A DNA stretch of 64,000 nt from contig JADJSX010000023.1 in the NCBI GenBank assembly GCA_016711485.1, positions 712,001 to 776,000 on the forward strand. Direction: 5' to 3'. Position numbers and translations under genes: made by a program. Shown piece after piece: positions 41,805 to 51,375 of this stretch. Under the pieces are notes generated by a model. It did not search any database. It saw only the letters and a list, made by a program, of their open reading frames with translations, and was not told the origin of the DNA. Each line of letters begins with the position of its first letter. The first letter of the stretch is position 1. This DNA comes from Leptospiraceae bacterium. Its GTDB lineage: Bacteria; Spirochaetota; Leptospiria; Leptospirales; Leptospiraceae.

Positions 41805-44021
41805 ATGGAAAAAATACTAACAATAGTAAAAAAATATTGGGGTTACCAGTCCCTTAGGTCTTTGCAATCTGAATCAATCCAAGCAGTCCTTGATAAAAAA
41901 GACTCTTTGACCGTTCTTCCAACAGGGGCTGGAAAATCTCTTTGTTACCAAGCCCCGGCACTTATATCGGAGGGGACAACGCTTGTTATATCTCCTTTGA
42001 TCGCATTAATGAAAGACCAAGTGGACGGATTGCGGCAGAACGGGATATCCGCTGCACAACTCGATTCTACTTTAGATACAGAAGAAAAATCTAATCTTTA
42101 TTTTGAACTTTTAAACGGTAAAATTACTTTATTATTTGTTTCGCCAGAGCGTGCTCTTTTACCAGAGTTTCTAACAATTCTAAAACAAATTCAATTAAGT
42201 TTTATTGCTATAGATGAAGCTCACTGTGTAAGCCAATGGGGACATGATTTTCGCCCAGAATATCGATCACTCGGAAAACTAAAAAAGATTTTTCCGAGTA
42301 TTGCCATTCATGCATATACAGCAACTGCTTCTGAAGTGGTAAGAGAAGATATAGTTACACAACTTAGTCTAGATACTCCTCAAATATTAGTTGGAGACTT
42401 TGATAGAAAAAATTTAACATATCGAATAATCCCACGAATGAATCTAACTGATCAATTGATTAAAGTAATTGAAAAACATCCAAAAGAAGCGGGAATAATA
42501 TACTGTATCCGTCGTAAGGATGTTGATGAACTAACTGGGCTTCTTACAAAAAAAGGTATATCTTGTTTGCCATATCATGCTGGAATGTCAAATGCGGAAA
42601 GAACAAAAAATCAAGAAGAATTTATATCAGAGAAAATCGATATTATTGTAGCGACTGTCGCATTTGGTATGGGAATTGACCGGAGTAATATTCGTTATGT
42701 TATTCATACCGGTATGCCAAAGTCTATCGAACACTATCAACAGGAAACGGGACGTGCGGGTCGGGACGGTTTAGAGGCTGAATGTATTCTATTTTATTCA
42801 GGAAGTGACTCTATTGTATGGAAAAAAATTTTAGGAGAAGGGGATGAAAATTCCGGCAATTTAGATTTCCTTACTTCTAGTTATCGCCATATTGAGGAAA
42901 TGGAAAAATACTGCCGACTGAGTGTTTGTCGTCACAAATTTCTGAAAAATTATTTTGGACAAGAATATGAATCTGCTAACTGTCAAGCCTGCGATGTATG
43001 TATAGACACGAAAGAGATTGCTGAAGATTCACAAATATTAGCTCGAAAAATTTTATCTGGAGTAGTCCGCGTGAATGAACGGTTTGGAGTATCTCATGTG
43101 ACAAGTATGTTAAGAGGGGAAAATCTATCTAAATTACGACAGTTAGGTCATGATTCGCTTTCAACCTACGGGCTTCTTAAAAATTATTCGAAAGAACAAG
43201 TGCAGGATTGGATATACCAACTTATTTCACAAAATGTATTAACTCAAGAAGGAAATCCATATCCAGTACTTCGGTTAACAGAAAAATCAAAATCGGTTCT
43301 TCGAAGTGAAATGTCCATTAGCCTCACATTACTGCCTGCACAATTAGAACAGCCTTCTAAAAAAATGGATACGGAATCCTGGGAAGGAGTAGATAAGGAT
43401 TTGTTTGATACACTTAGAATTTTCCGAAAAGATTTAGCCGCCTCGCGTGGAGTACCTCCGTTTGTGATTCTGGGAGATGTTACCCTCCGTGAACTTTCTC
43501 GTATTCGTCCATCTTCTCTAGAGGCATTGCATTTCATTTATGGAATTGGCGAACAAAAACTAAAAGACTTTGGAGAAGAGATACTTAGTATTATCCGAAG
43601 GTACTGTAATGAAAAACAAATTACTATGGACGTTGCAGTAGCACAGGTAAAAAAAGTAGTCGAAAAAAAACCAATAACGGTTAATGGAACTAAGTCCCTA
43701 GCTTTCGAGCTATTTCGAGACAATAAATCTTTAGATTTAATTATTCAAGAAACAGGCAGAGCCAGAAGTACAGTTTTAGGATATCTGGCGGATTTTTTAG
43801 AATTAGGGCATCCGACAGATATTTATACATATATTTCAACCGAAAGTTATAATAGAATTTCCGAAGTTATTCAACAAGTGGGAGTAGAGAGGTTAAAACC
43901 TATTTACCTTCATTTGAATGAAACAGTTCCTTACGATGAAATTCGTATCGTGATGGCGCATTGGAAAGGGAAAAATTCGAAGAACCACACAGATCAATAT
44001 GCAAATAGCGAGAGAGAGTAA
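41805..44021 (+). CDS. recQ: ATP-dependent DNA helicase RecQ
   Basis: A long-form RecQ, 738 residues. The SF2 core has LPTGAGKSLCYQAPA (Walker A), AIDEAHCVSQWGHDFRPEY and HYQQETGRAGRDGLEA. A zinc-binding RecQ-C follows (CRLSVCRHKF ... CQACDVC). The HRDC domain is at about 515-595 and a C-terminal helix-turn-helix (about 635-720) is present. The usual RecQ has about 600 residues; the extra C-terminus is that of the extended form with HTH_40. It starts at ATG 41805 after GGAGAG. Confidence 0.95.
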   Translation: MEKILTIVKKYWGYQSLRSLQSESIQAVLDKKDSLTVLPTGAGKSLCYQAPALISEGTTLVISPLIALMKDQVDGLRQNGISAAQLDSTLDTEEKSNLYFELLNGKITLLFVSPERALLPEFLTILKQIQLSFIAIDEAHCVSQWGHDFRPEYRSLGKLKKIFPSIAIHAYTATASEVVREDIVTQLSLDTPQILVGDFDRKNLTYRIIPRMNLTDQLIKVIEKHPKEAGIIYCIRRKDVDELTGLLTKKGISCLPYHAGMSNAERTKNQEEFISEKIDIIVATVAFGMGIDRSNIRYVIHTGMPKSIEHYQQETGRAGRDGLEAECILFYSGSDSIVWKKILGEGDENSGNLDFLTSSYRHIEEMEKYCRLSVCRHKFLKNYFGQEYESANCQACDVCIDTKEIAEDSQILARKILSGVVRVNERFGVSHVTSMLRGENLSKLRQLGHDSLSTYGLLKNYSKEQVQDWIYQLISQNVLTQEGNPYPVLRLTEKSKSVLRSEMSISLTLLPAQLEQPSKKMDTESWEGVDKDLFDTLRIFRKDLAASRGVPPFVILGDVTLRELSRIRPSSLEALHFIYGIGEQKLKDFGEEILSIIRRYCNEKQITMDVAVAQVKKVVEKKPITVNGTKSLAFELFRDNKSLDLIIQETGRARSTVLGYLADFLELGHPTDIYTYISTESYNRISEVIQQVGVERLKPIYLHLNETVPYDEIRIVMAHWKGKNSKNHTDQYANSERE

Positions 44022-44082
44022 CCCAAATATCTAATCAGAATTGAAAATGGATATGTGAACATTTATTGTAAAAGTTTTTTAC

Positions 44083-44149
44083 TAACTCACCTTACTCTAT
44101 CGCTATTATCGTTGTTTCACAAAAACAATAATAAAGTTCGGGTGAGTTA
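44083..44149. repeat. Palindromic intergenic repeat, TAACTCACC type (copy 2)
   Basis: TAACTCACC (44083-44091) and GGTGAGTTA (44141-44149) bound a 67-bp segment whose core TTGTTT cacaa AAACAA also pairs. It aligns with 31753-31820. It lies between recQ and the ChaN-like gene. Confidence 0.6.
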
Positions 44150-44275
44150 ATAAACTAATGCTATTTAGGCTTTAGCGCATAACTCTGGTGTTAGTGTGAG
44201 AAGTCAGTAGCGGATTAATCAAATAATACAAAGTTCGATCAAGAAATGGTAGCATTACTTTTGTATTTATAAAGA

Positions 44276-45211
44276 ATGATTCAAATGAAACTAACTAATT
44301 TTTGTAGAAAAATCTATGGTGTAATATGTAAATTCCACAAACACGTATTAAAACAGAGTTTTATCCTCTCATTTTTATTATTGTTCAGTAATATCAGTGC
44401 ACAAGATTCTTATCCCAAAATTTACGAATCGTCAACTTGGAACCCGATTGGGTTTGAAGATATTCTAAATAAATTTCAAACCGTAGATGTGCTAATCATT
44501 GGAGAAGAACACGATGATAAAAAGGGACACGAGGAAAAATCCAAACTCATTCGTTATATCGCAGAGAAACAAAATTTTATTATCTCTATGGAAATGTTTG
44601 AAAGAGATCAACAAGTAGTGTTAAATGAATATTTGGCTGGGTTAATAGATGATAAATTATTTCAATCGGACATTAAACTATGGACTAATTATGAAGATTA
44701 CAAACCAATCGTAATGTTTGCTAAGGAAAATAAAATCCCAGTATTGGCGGCTAACGCACCTAGGAGATATGTGAGAATGCTATCTCGTAATGGATTGTCA
44801 GAAATGTATAAATTTCCATCTATTTCCAAAAAGTATATCGCTCCTTTGTATACAGTAGAATTGTATCGACAAGAAATATATGAAAATAAAATTTTCGGTT
44901 CTATTGCAGGACATGGTGGAGAAAAATTAGGAATGAAAAATATGATTCTCGCTCAAAACCTGTGGGATGCTACGATGGCGGATTCAATTTTAAAAGTAGT
45001 CGAAAAAAAAAGAACAAAAGTTATCCATATAAATGGAAGATTTCATAGCGATGAATCTATGGGGGTTACATATCGATTGACCCAACTTGGTTTAAAGGTT
45101 TTAACAATTTCAATGTTTGTTCACCGCTCTTCGGAAATTCCGAACCAAAATCAGTTGAAAAAATATGCAGATATAATTTATATTACAGACATTGTAAATT
45201 CAAAAAATTAA
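44276..45211 (+). CDS. ChaN/Tiki-like haem-binding family protein
   Basis: A 311-residue exported protein of the ChaN family (haem-binding, related to Tiki/TraB-type hydrolases). An N-terminal signal with a long basic region (hydrophobic residues about 27-40, cleavage near ISA) precedes the core. The motifs are VLIIGEEHDDKKGH, SMEMFERDQQ, NEYLAGL, LAANAPRRYVRMLSR and IHINGRFHSDES. The conserved G-E-x-H and catalytic-like Glu/His match the family. ChaN of Campylobacter binds haem dimers at the outer membrane. It is followed 13 bases later by the Kua/CarF-like gene. The role here is inferred. Confidence 0.8.
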   Translation: MIQMKLTNFCRKIYGVICKFHKHVLKQSFILSFLLLFSNISAQDSYPKIYESSTWNPIGFEDILNKFQTVDVLIIGEEHDDKKGHEEKSKLIRYIAEKQNFIISMEMFERDQQVVLNEYLAGLIDDKLFQSDIKLWTNYEDYKPIVMFAKENKIPVLAANAPRRYVRMLSRNGLSEMYKFPSISKKYIAPLYTVELYRQEIYENKIFGSIAGHGGEKLGMKNMILAQNLWDATMADSILKVVEKKRTKVIHINGRFHSDESMGVTYRLTQLGLKVLTISMFVHRSSEIPNQNQLKKYADIIYITDIVNSKN

Positions 45212-45224
45212 AAGGGAATTAAAA

Positions 45225-45875
45225 ATGAAAATTAATCACCGACATTTTGAAATAACTAGCATAATTGTATTTGTTATTTACTGTAGTTTGTTATTATTCA
45301 GAATTTCCGTAGAAACTATTCGTATTACGGATAATATTGGTTATCTTGTAATTCCGATTGCGGTTTTACCTATATTCCTAGGATATGTAGGGGCTGATTT
45401 TTTTTCTGGGTTAGTTCATTTTTTTGGGGATACATTCGGTACTGAGGACACACCGTTTTTGGGGCAAACATTTATTAAACCTTTTCGGGAACATCATGTT
45501 GATCCCAAGGAGATGACTCTACATGATTTTGTGGAAACTAGCGGAAATAACTGTATAGTTTCTATTCCTTTTCTTCTTTTGGTTTATTATTTTATAGATG
45601 TGCAAGCAAATTTATTTACCTATTTTTTTTACAGTTTTTTTTGTTTTCTTATGATTGCAGTTTTTATCACGAATCAAATTCATAAATGGGCCCATCTGGA
45701 CAATCCAGGAAAGGTAATCCAATTTTTTCAAAGAAATAATTTGATTCTATCACCAGAACATCACCAGATTCATCATACTTCTCCTTTTGATAAATACTAC
45801 TGTATAACCGTTGGTTGGTTAAATCCTTTTTTATACAAAATTCATTTTTTTGAATTCCTAAAGAAATTTTCTTAG
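45225..45875 (+). CDS. Kua/CarF/TMEM189-type desaturase homologue
   Basis: A 216-residue integral membrane protein with about four transmembrane helices and the His signature of plasmanylethanolamine desaturase (PEDS1, CarF, TMEM189). In order: GLVHFFGDTFG, FREHHVDPKEMTLHDFVE, NQIHKWAHLD and LSPEHHQIHHTSPFDKYYCI, then GWLNPFL. CarF and PEDS1 introduce the vinyl-ether double bond of plasmalogens, needing ether lipid substrate. Ribosome site AGGGAA before ATG 45225. Its product would be membrane-embedded. It is transcribed with the ChaN-like gene. Lipid role here is inference; the leptospiral lipid set should be checked. Confidence 0.85.
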   Translation: MKINHRHFEITSIIVFVIYCSLLLFRISVETIRITDNIGYLVIPIAVLPIFLGYVGADFFSGLVHFFGDTFGTEDTPFLGQTFIKPFREHHVDPKEMTLHDFVETSGNNCIVSIPFLLLVYYFIDVQANLFTYFFYSFFCFLMIAVFITNQIHKWAHLDNPGKVIQFFQRNNLILSPEHHQIHHTSPFDKYYCITVGWLNPFLYKIHFFEFLKKFS

Positions 45876-46348
45876 AATGTATATTGATAAATCACCTTAC
45901 GCGCAAGCGAGTTGAGGTGCGTTATTTTGAACTCCTACATAAAAATAGGATTTATTTTCGACAATTGTTATTACACAAAATTTATTTGGCTTTGTATTCT
46001 ATATTTTTTATTAGGTACCTTTACCGATATATATACTGATTCTACTTAGTCGTTGCGTAAGATTTTTTATAAAAGTGAATCAGTATACCGCATATGCTAA
46101 GTGCGGGAACAAAAAGATGTTTATACCATTTCAACTTATTTGAATTGTTTAGACGCAATTCTTTTTGAGAAATGGTATAAATAATAAGCTATCTTTCAGG
46201 GCAAAGAACCAACTGCGAAGCATATTTTTTAGACTGTAAAGTTTTGACTTAGTATTTTTCGGTTGTGAAATACTTTTCTGTCAGTATGATTGAATAAAAA
46301 AATGGACTTATGCAGTAAAGATCCCCTGAATAAATTGTAGGAGTAATC
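45876..46348. other. 473-bp intergenic region rich in palindromes
   Basis: No gene. It holds a short hairpin (45893-45919), the 19-bp repeat shared with 12559 (45927-45945), an inverted repeat ATACTGATTC/GAATCAGTAT (46033-46086), a 62-bp palindromic element (46120-46181) and the upstream part of the chemotaxis receptor gene with its GTAGGAG ribosome site. Confidence 0.6.
46120..46181. mobile_element. 62-bp palindromic element
   Basis: TTTATACCATTTC (46120-46132) and GAAATGGTATAAA (46169-46181) are perfect 13-bp inverted ends, with GAATTG / CAATTC pairing inside. It looks like a small MITE or REP. Its TATACC end recalls the other TATACC element, but the rest differs. Confidence 0.6.
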
Positions 46349-48175
46349 GTGAATTTATCTATTAAACAAATAATAATTTTTAGTTTTTTCGGTTTAATTT
46401 CTATTATTGGAATTTTAACTATCTTAATAATTTCTTTGTATTTGAATCAAAATGAGTTATTTGAAAGTCAAAACAAAAAATTTGAATCCTATCTTTTAGC
46501 TGATGAACTTCGACAAAGCTCCGATGACTTGACAAGGCTCATGAGAACTTATGCGAGTACGGGAGAAGAAAAATACAAAGAACACTTCTTTAGTATATTA
46601 GATATTCGAAATGGTAAAAAACCAAGACCTGAAAATTACAATAGAATCTATTGGGATTTTTATACTGTAAGCGGCAAAAAACCAAGACCAGACAAAAACA
46701 CGATTCCACTCATTGATATAATGAAAGAAAAAGGATTTGTAGAATCTGAAATATTAAAATTAGAAGAAGCCAAAAAAAATTCAGACTCTCTTGTTCGGAC
46801 GGAAACTATCGCTATGAGTGCCATGCAAGGAAAGTTAGAGGAAGATGCTAAATCATTAATTTTACCAAATGAATCACTTAGAGAATTCGCAAGACGTATC
46901 CTGCATAATGAAAAATATCATTCAGATAAATTTCGAATCATGCAACCTATTGATGACTTTTATATAATGTTAGAAGATCGGACAACGGGCGAAGTCCTTG
47001 ATTCTAAAGATAAACAAACTTTTTTATTGAGGTTAACAATATTTATCCTGTTACTTTTAGTTTTTGCCTTACTTGTTTCATTTTATTATATTTATATTCA
47101 ATTAACGAAACCAATTTTGGCTTTTAGTAAAGATATACATGAAATTACAATCTCTAAAGATCTTCGTAGAGAATTGAATCTCCAAATTAAAAATGAATTA
47201 GGCGATCTTGCTTCTAAATTTAATTTATTTATAAAAAGCATAAAAAGTTTATTCGTTGCATTCCAGTCTAATTCAGTGAAAGTAAATGAATTAGCAAATG
47301 CATTAGAGATAGCAATTCGTGATACTAAACAGTCAATGGAAGAAGTTTCTCAAGCAACTGATAGCGTAGCAAATGAAACAGGTCAACTTATGAGTTTTAC
47401 GGAATCTATAACCGAAAAAATGAATGAATCCAAAGAAGTAATTGCAATTGGAACAAAAATTTCTAAAAATAATTCTTTGAATTCGAATGTTTTATTATCC
47501 GAAATAAATATAGCTCATTCTGAGTTAACTTTAGCAAATAGAGAACTTAAAAAAATCAGTAATCAGCTAGATGAAACTGCACAGGCTACAGAGTCATTGT
47601 CCGAAAGATCACGCGAAATTCACTTAGTGCTTATTTCTGTAAGAGAAATTTCTAAACAAACTGGACTCTTAGCGCTTAACGCTGCCATTGAATCTGCTAG
47701 AGCAGGTGAACATGGAAAAGGATTTGCTGTAGTGGCGGATGAAGTTGGAAATTTAGCTAACCAGACACAGAAAGCAACAGAAAAGATTAGTAAAGTAATA
47801 AATGATATAACATTAGAGATAAATAACTCAGTAAATAAAATTAGAATGACAAATGAATCGAGTCAGAATCTATTTCAGATAATAACAAAGATCGAAAAAA
47901 TTATTTCACAAAACGTCTCTGCTGTAAAACTAAATAGGGATGAGTCTTCTAAAATCTCAAATGAGCTTTTAAATATCGAAAAAAATATTATGGAAGTTGG
48001 AAACCTTACTTCCCAAATATTTAGAACAAATCAACAATTAGCCGCTTCTGGTGAAGAAGTAAGCATTGCAATGAAATCAAAAGTGAATGCGTTAGACACA
48101 ATAAAAGATAAAATAATAAATTTGAATACGGAAAGTAAAAAGCTACAATCTGATATTACTCAATTCAAACTTTAA
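46349..48175 (+). CDS. Methyl-accepting chemotaxis protein
   Basis: A 608-residue chemoreceptor. A signal-anchor (10-32) and second transmembrane helix (230-252) enclose a periplasmic ligand domain with the NGKKPRPENYNRIYWDF and SGKKPRPD segments found in a group of MCPs. A HAMP (about 253-300) and the signalling coiled coil follow, with hairpin VREISKQTGLLALNAAIESARAGEHGKGFAVVADEVGNLA (given as positions about 435-472). It starts at GTG 46349 seven bases after GTAGGAG. No cheB/cheR site motif pentapeptide is seen at the end. The ligand is unknown. Confidence 0.93.
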   Translation: MNLSIKQIIIFSFFGLISIIGILTILIISLYLNQNELFESQNKKFESYLLADELRQSSDDLTRLMRTYASTGEEKYKEHFFSILDIRNGKKPRPENYNRIYWDFYTVSGKKPRPDKNTIPLIDIMKEKGFVESEILKLEEAKKNSDSLVRTETIAMSAMQGKLEEDAKSLILPNESLREFARRILHNEKYHSDKFRIMQPIDDFYIMLEDRTTGEVLDSKDKQTFLLRLTIFILLLLVFALLVSFYYIYIQLTKPILAFSKDIHEITISKDLRRELNLQIKNELGDLASKFNLFIKSIKSLFVAFQSNSVKVNELANALEIAIRDTKQSMEEVSQATDSVANETGQLMSFTESITEKMNESKEVIAIGTKISKNNSLNSNVLLSEINIAHSELTLANRELKKISNQLDETAQATESLSERSREIHLVLISVREISKQTGLLALNAAIESARAGEHGKGFAVVADEVGNLANQTQKATEKISKVINDITLEINNSVNKIRMTNESSQNLFQIITKIEKIISQNVSAVKLNRDESSKISNELLNIEKNIMEVGNLTSQIFRTNQQLAASGEEVSIAMKSKVNALDTIKDKIINLNTESKKLQSDITQFKL

Positions 48176-49863
48176 TCTTCTGTTTTATTTGTAACAGGTG
48201 TTGACGGAATTGAAGTATTTGGTTCCTGCGTTGGCTGAGTTACAATTGGTTCCTTGGGAGTTTCTTTTGAATTTTGTGGAGGAACTTCTATAGTCTCATT
48301 TTTCACTTCCTTAACACTTAGTGGTTCTGTTTTGGTAGGAAGAGTAAATCCTTTTGTTTCAATAAATGATATAAATTCAGGAGATTTGCGTATTTCTATA
48401 AAATAAGGATCTACTTTTGGTTTTAACCAGTAGATTTCTTTTTTTGTTGCTGCTTTTTGCAGATATTCTTTGCTTTTTACAACATTGTTCCTGCTTGCGT
48501 AGTATTTGGCTAATAAGTAGTTGGCGGCTGAAACTTCTGGAATTTTTTCTAAAAAAACAATCGCAAGCTCAAATTTTCTGGTATAAAAATAAGTTTTACC
48601 TAGAGAAAAATTAAATCTTCTTGATTTAGCTTTCGTGGAAGAAACTAAAGTTAGATATTTTAAGGCTATTTTATATTTTGCGCGATTAGAATAAAATAGT
48701 CCTGTTTGCAATAATCCCTCATGAAATTTTTCTGGAATTGTATTTATATCTGGATGAACTCGGTTGATTTTTTTTGTGAATTCTAATAGATTTTTATATC
48801 CAATAGTTTTTTTTCCTAACATAATTTGTGCAAGAGCCTTATACATATTAGCTTCTAGATGATTTAAATCGGACTTTAATATTTCTTCTGCTGTTTTGAT
48901 TGTATCTTCGAAAAGGGAACTTTCATAATAAAGTTTTGTCAAAACAGGAAGTATAACTGGAGATTTATTATGAGTATATGCTGTTTTATACAATTGAATA
49001 GCTGTATTTGTTTTGCCTAATTTTTGATTTGCCTGTCCTTGATTTAAATTGATATAGTAAAGTAACATAGAATCATTTTCATTAGCGTATTTTTTAGAAC
49101 TTTCAAAAAATTGGATTGCCTTTTGATATTCGCCTAATCGCAATTTGGCGATACCAGCTTTATATAGATAGTTTTTATTTGTAGGCTTCATTGTTAGAAG
49201 TTCTTGCATAATTTTATCTGCTTTTGTGTAATCCTCTTCTTTGAAGTGTTTCAGGGATAGTTCCCATTTTTTTTCTTCTTTGGTGGTCTTCTTTTCTGGT
49301 TTCTCGTAAGTTATTTCTGGTTTTGGTTCCGGATTTGGCTCTTTGACTTTCTCCTTTGGTTCTGTCGGTTTGTCCGTTTCCTCTGAATTTTTTTTTTGTT
49401 TTGGTTTGGATTCATCCGGTTTTGCAAAAGATAGAGTTCCCGGATCATGACCTTTATTTGCGTAAGCTCTGTCGCGCATTTTGGAAACCAATTTATTGGT
49501 TGGATCAAGTTTTAAAAATTTATTGGAATAATGCGCAACAATATCCCAACCTTGGTGGTAATTATAGAATAATATTATTTTGAGATAACAAGTTTTCCTT
49601 TGTTTTGGATTTAGGTTTAGTTCTACTGCTCTTCTGAACATTGCCATAGAGCGGGGAAAATCTTTTTGTGATTCGTAAATATAACCCATAAATAAATAGG
49701 GCTCTCCATCGGAGGGACTTTCTTTGGAATATTCCGAAAAAAGTTTAATAGCTTTTTGGAATTGCTTTTGAGCATAAGCCTTTTTTGCTTCCTTAATTCC
49801 TGCAAACAGGGGAAGCTGAAAAATAATAAATGAAATGAGAAATAATCTTAAAAAAAGAGCCAT
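48172..49863 (-). CDS. Exported TPR-repeat protein
   Basis: A 563-residue protein with a signal peptide (1-22) and two blocks of tetratricopeptide repeats: residues 25-140 and 205-480. They are separated by a Lys/Glu/Pro-rich low-complexity linker (about 150-205). The C-terminal 70 residues are Pro/Thr-rich (EVPPQNSKETPKEPIVTQP). TPRs mediate protein assembly, here probably in the periplasm. The gene is convergent with and overlaps the chemoreceptor by 4 bases. Upstream is a tandem MITE-like array that may separate it from its promoter. Confidence 0.82.
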   Translation of the reverse strand: MALFLRLFLISFIIFQLPLFAGIKEAKKAYAQKQFQKAIKLFSEYSKESPSDGEPYLFMGYIYESQKDFPRSMAMFRRAVELNLNPKQRKTCYLKIILFYNYHQGWDIVAHYSNKFLKLDPTNKLVSKMRDRAYANKGHDPGTLSFAKPDESKPKQKKNSEETDKPTEPKEKVKEPNPEPKPEITYEKPEKKTTKEEKKWELSLKHFKEEDYTKADKIMQELLTMKPTNKNYLYKAGIAKLRLGEYQKAIQFFESSKKYANENDSMLLYYINLNQGQANQKLGKTNTAIQLYKTAYTHNKSPVILPVLTKLYYESSLFEDTIKTAEEILKSDLNHLEANMYKALAQIMLGKKTIGYKNLLEFTKKINRVHPDINTIPEKFHEGLLQTGLFYSNRAKYKIALKYLTLVSSTKAKSRRFNFSLGKTYFYTRKFELAIVFLEKIPEVSAANYLLAKYYASRNNVVKSKEYLQKAATKKEIYWLKPKVDPYFIEIRKSPEFISFIETKGFTLPTKTEPLSVKEVKNETIEVPPQNSKETPKEPIVTQPTQEPNTSIPSTPVTNKTED

Positions 49864-50380
49864 GTACGCTATAATTAGAGAGATTCGTTTTTTGAAAAGT
49901 CACTTATACCGAACGCCAAAAGAAAATACCCATTTCTGTTTCTAAATATTTCGTTCGGTTCTACCAAACGCTACTCCAAATAAAATCCCGAAGGGAAATT
50001 ACTTTTGGCGTTTGGAATATAACGAACGCCAAAAGAAAATACCCATTTCTGTTTCTAAATATTTCGTTCGGTTCTACCAAACACTACTCCAAATAAAATC
50101 CCGAAGGGAAATTACTTTTGTCGTTTGGAATATACCGAACGCCAAAAGAAAATACACGTTCGTCATAAAAATAACCCTATTTGGTGAAATACATAAGTTT
50201 TTTGAAAAAGGGACATTATTGTCTTAGGATTTATTCTGAATTTCATAAGTAATTGTTTATTAGATACAAATAAGTCATCGATGCCTTATCATTTTAAATG
50301 AAATTTTTTAAATATTTTTGTAGTTTGATACAAATTCAATAATAGCTTGTTTTCTTTAGACAATATGTTATCGATATTCT
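49864..50380. other. 517-bp intergenic region with tandem palindromic elements
   Basis: No gene. It contains two full and one partial copy of the 113-bp TATACC-type element in direct tandem (49905-50160) and the upstream regions of the TPR gene (minus) and the SHOCT lipoprotein gene (plus). The last 220 bases are AT-rich with nothing else recognised. Confidence 0.7.
49905..50160. mobile_element. Tandem array of 113-bp TATACC-type elements
   Basis: Copies at 49905-50017 and 50018-50130 differ at about three bases, and a third truncated copy starts at 50131. Each copy begins TATACCGAACGCCAAAAG and ends in ACTTTTGGCGTTTGGAATA, imperfect inverted ends. GCCAAAAG also occurs at 12.1 kb and 51.4 kb. 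Non-coding. Confidence 0.85.
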
Positions 50381-51238
50381 ATGAATAGTATTCGCTTTTT
50401 TTTAAAATCTAAACTTTTTTTTATTCTAATTCTATTGTTAAACTGTATTTCTTTTGAACGAGGAATTAAGAGTAATTTGTTTTATTCTAGTGTAAATATT
50501 GCAGTATATAAATTGGACAGTTCTCCCATACCACTCTCAAATTCTAATACTATAAATAAGATATTGTTAGATGAAAAATTAATTAAAAATATATTTTTTT
50601 CAATTCGAAAAGAAAAGTCAATTTTGCCATCTCTGGTAAAAGATAATTTATGGGATTCTGAAATAATCGAAGAATTGACGATAGTTGTAATGGATATGAC
50701 AAAGTCAGAAAACTTACATAAAACTTTTTTCGTAGTGATTAAAACGGAAGATTCACTCTCTCCCTTTTCAAGAATTTTTCGGAATACATTTTATTTTAAT
50801 CGAGATGGAAATATTTTACAATTTGTTTTCGGAGAAATAAATAATAATATAAATTTTGGAACACAATATAGTTTTCAAGATTGGTCAAATCCAAGTTTTT
50901 TTTCAATTAGATGTAAGAATGAAAAAGAAGTTACTTTTAGCGGAAAATTGGAAAAAAGTTTTGAGTTCAAAGAGGATTCTAATTGTGCGGATAATAGTAA
51001 GATATCTCAGAAATCATCTAATTCAAAATTGGATAACTTAATTAATTATCGATGGGTATTAGTAAATTTAGAAAATGCATTTGGTTTACTCAATGCTACC
51101 CCCTCTATTTCGATTCCAAAAGAAGGGAGTCGAGATCGGGAAAAAAGGTTAGGGGAACTTCTTCGTTTATTTAAAAAAGGTTTAATAAGTCGCGATGATT
51201 ATGAACTGAAAAAAGCCGAAATTTTGGGAGAATTATGA
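50381..51238 (+). CDS. SHOCT-domain lipoprotein
   Basis: A 285-residue lipoprotein. The N-terminus MNSIRFFLKSKLFFILILLLNC gives a signal with Cys22. The middle is a beta-rich domain of unknown type. The C-terminal 36 residues (about 250-285) match SHOCT, a short helical domain with REKRLGELLRLFKKGLISRDDYELKKAEILG, usually found at C-termini and thought to help oligomerise or bind. No clear ribosome site before ATG 50381. Its role is not known. Confidence 0.72.
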   Translation: MNSIRFFLKSKLFFILILLLNCISFERGIKSNLFYSSVNIAVYKLDSSPIPLSNSNTINKILLDEKLIKNIFFSIRKEKSILPSLVKDNLWDSEIIEELTIVVMDMTKSENLHKTFFVVIKTEDSLSPFSRIFRNTFYFNRDGNILQFVFGEINNNINFGTQYSFQDWSNPSFFSIRCKNEKEVTFSGKLEKSFEFKEDSNCADNSKISQKSSNSKLDNLINYRWVLVNLENAFGLLNATPSISIPKEGSRDREKRLGELLRLFKKGLISRDDYELKKAEILGEL

Positions 51239-51375
51239 GTCTTGGAAAATAAAACCTAAATTACTAGTATATGGAATCTTGCTAAATTATTCAAAAAACT
51301 GTAGAAAGTAGTTGCAAAGGGAGTTTTGACAGAAACATTGTATTTACCCAACTGTACCTAACGTTATGAGGATAA

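Noticed and set aside
49905..50160. CRISPR array
   Set aside because: The repeats are 113 bp, adjacent, without unique spacers, and no cas gene is near.
50012..50227. 71-residue frame in the tandem element array
   Set aside because: It is the translation of the repeat units and has no independent support.
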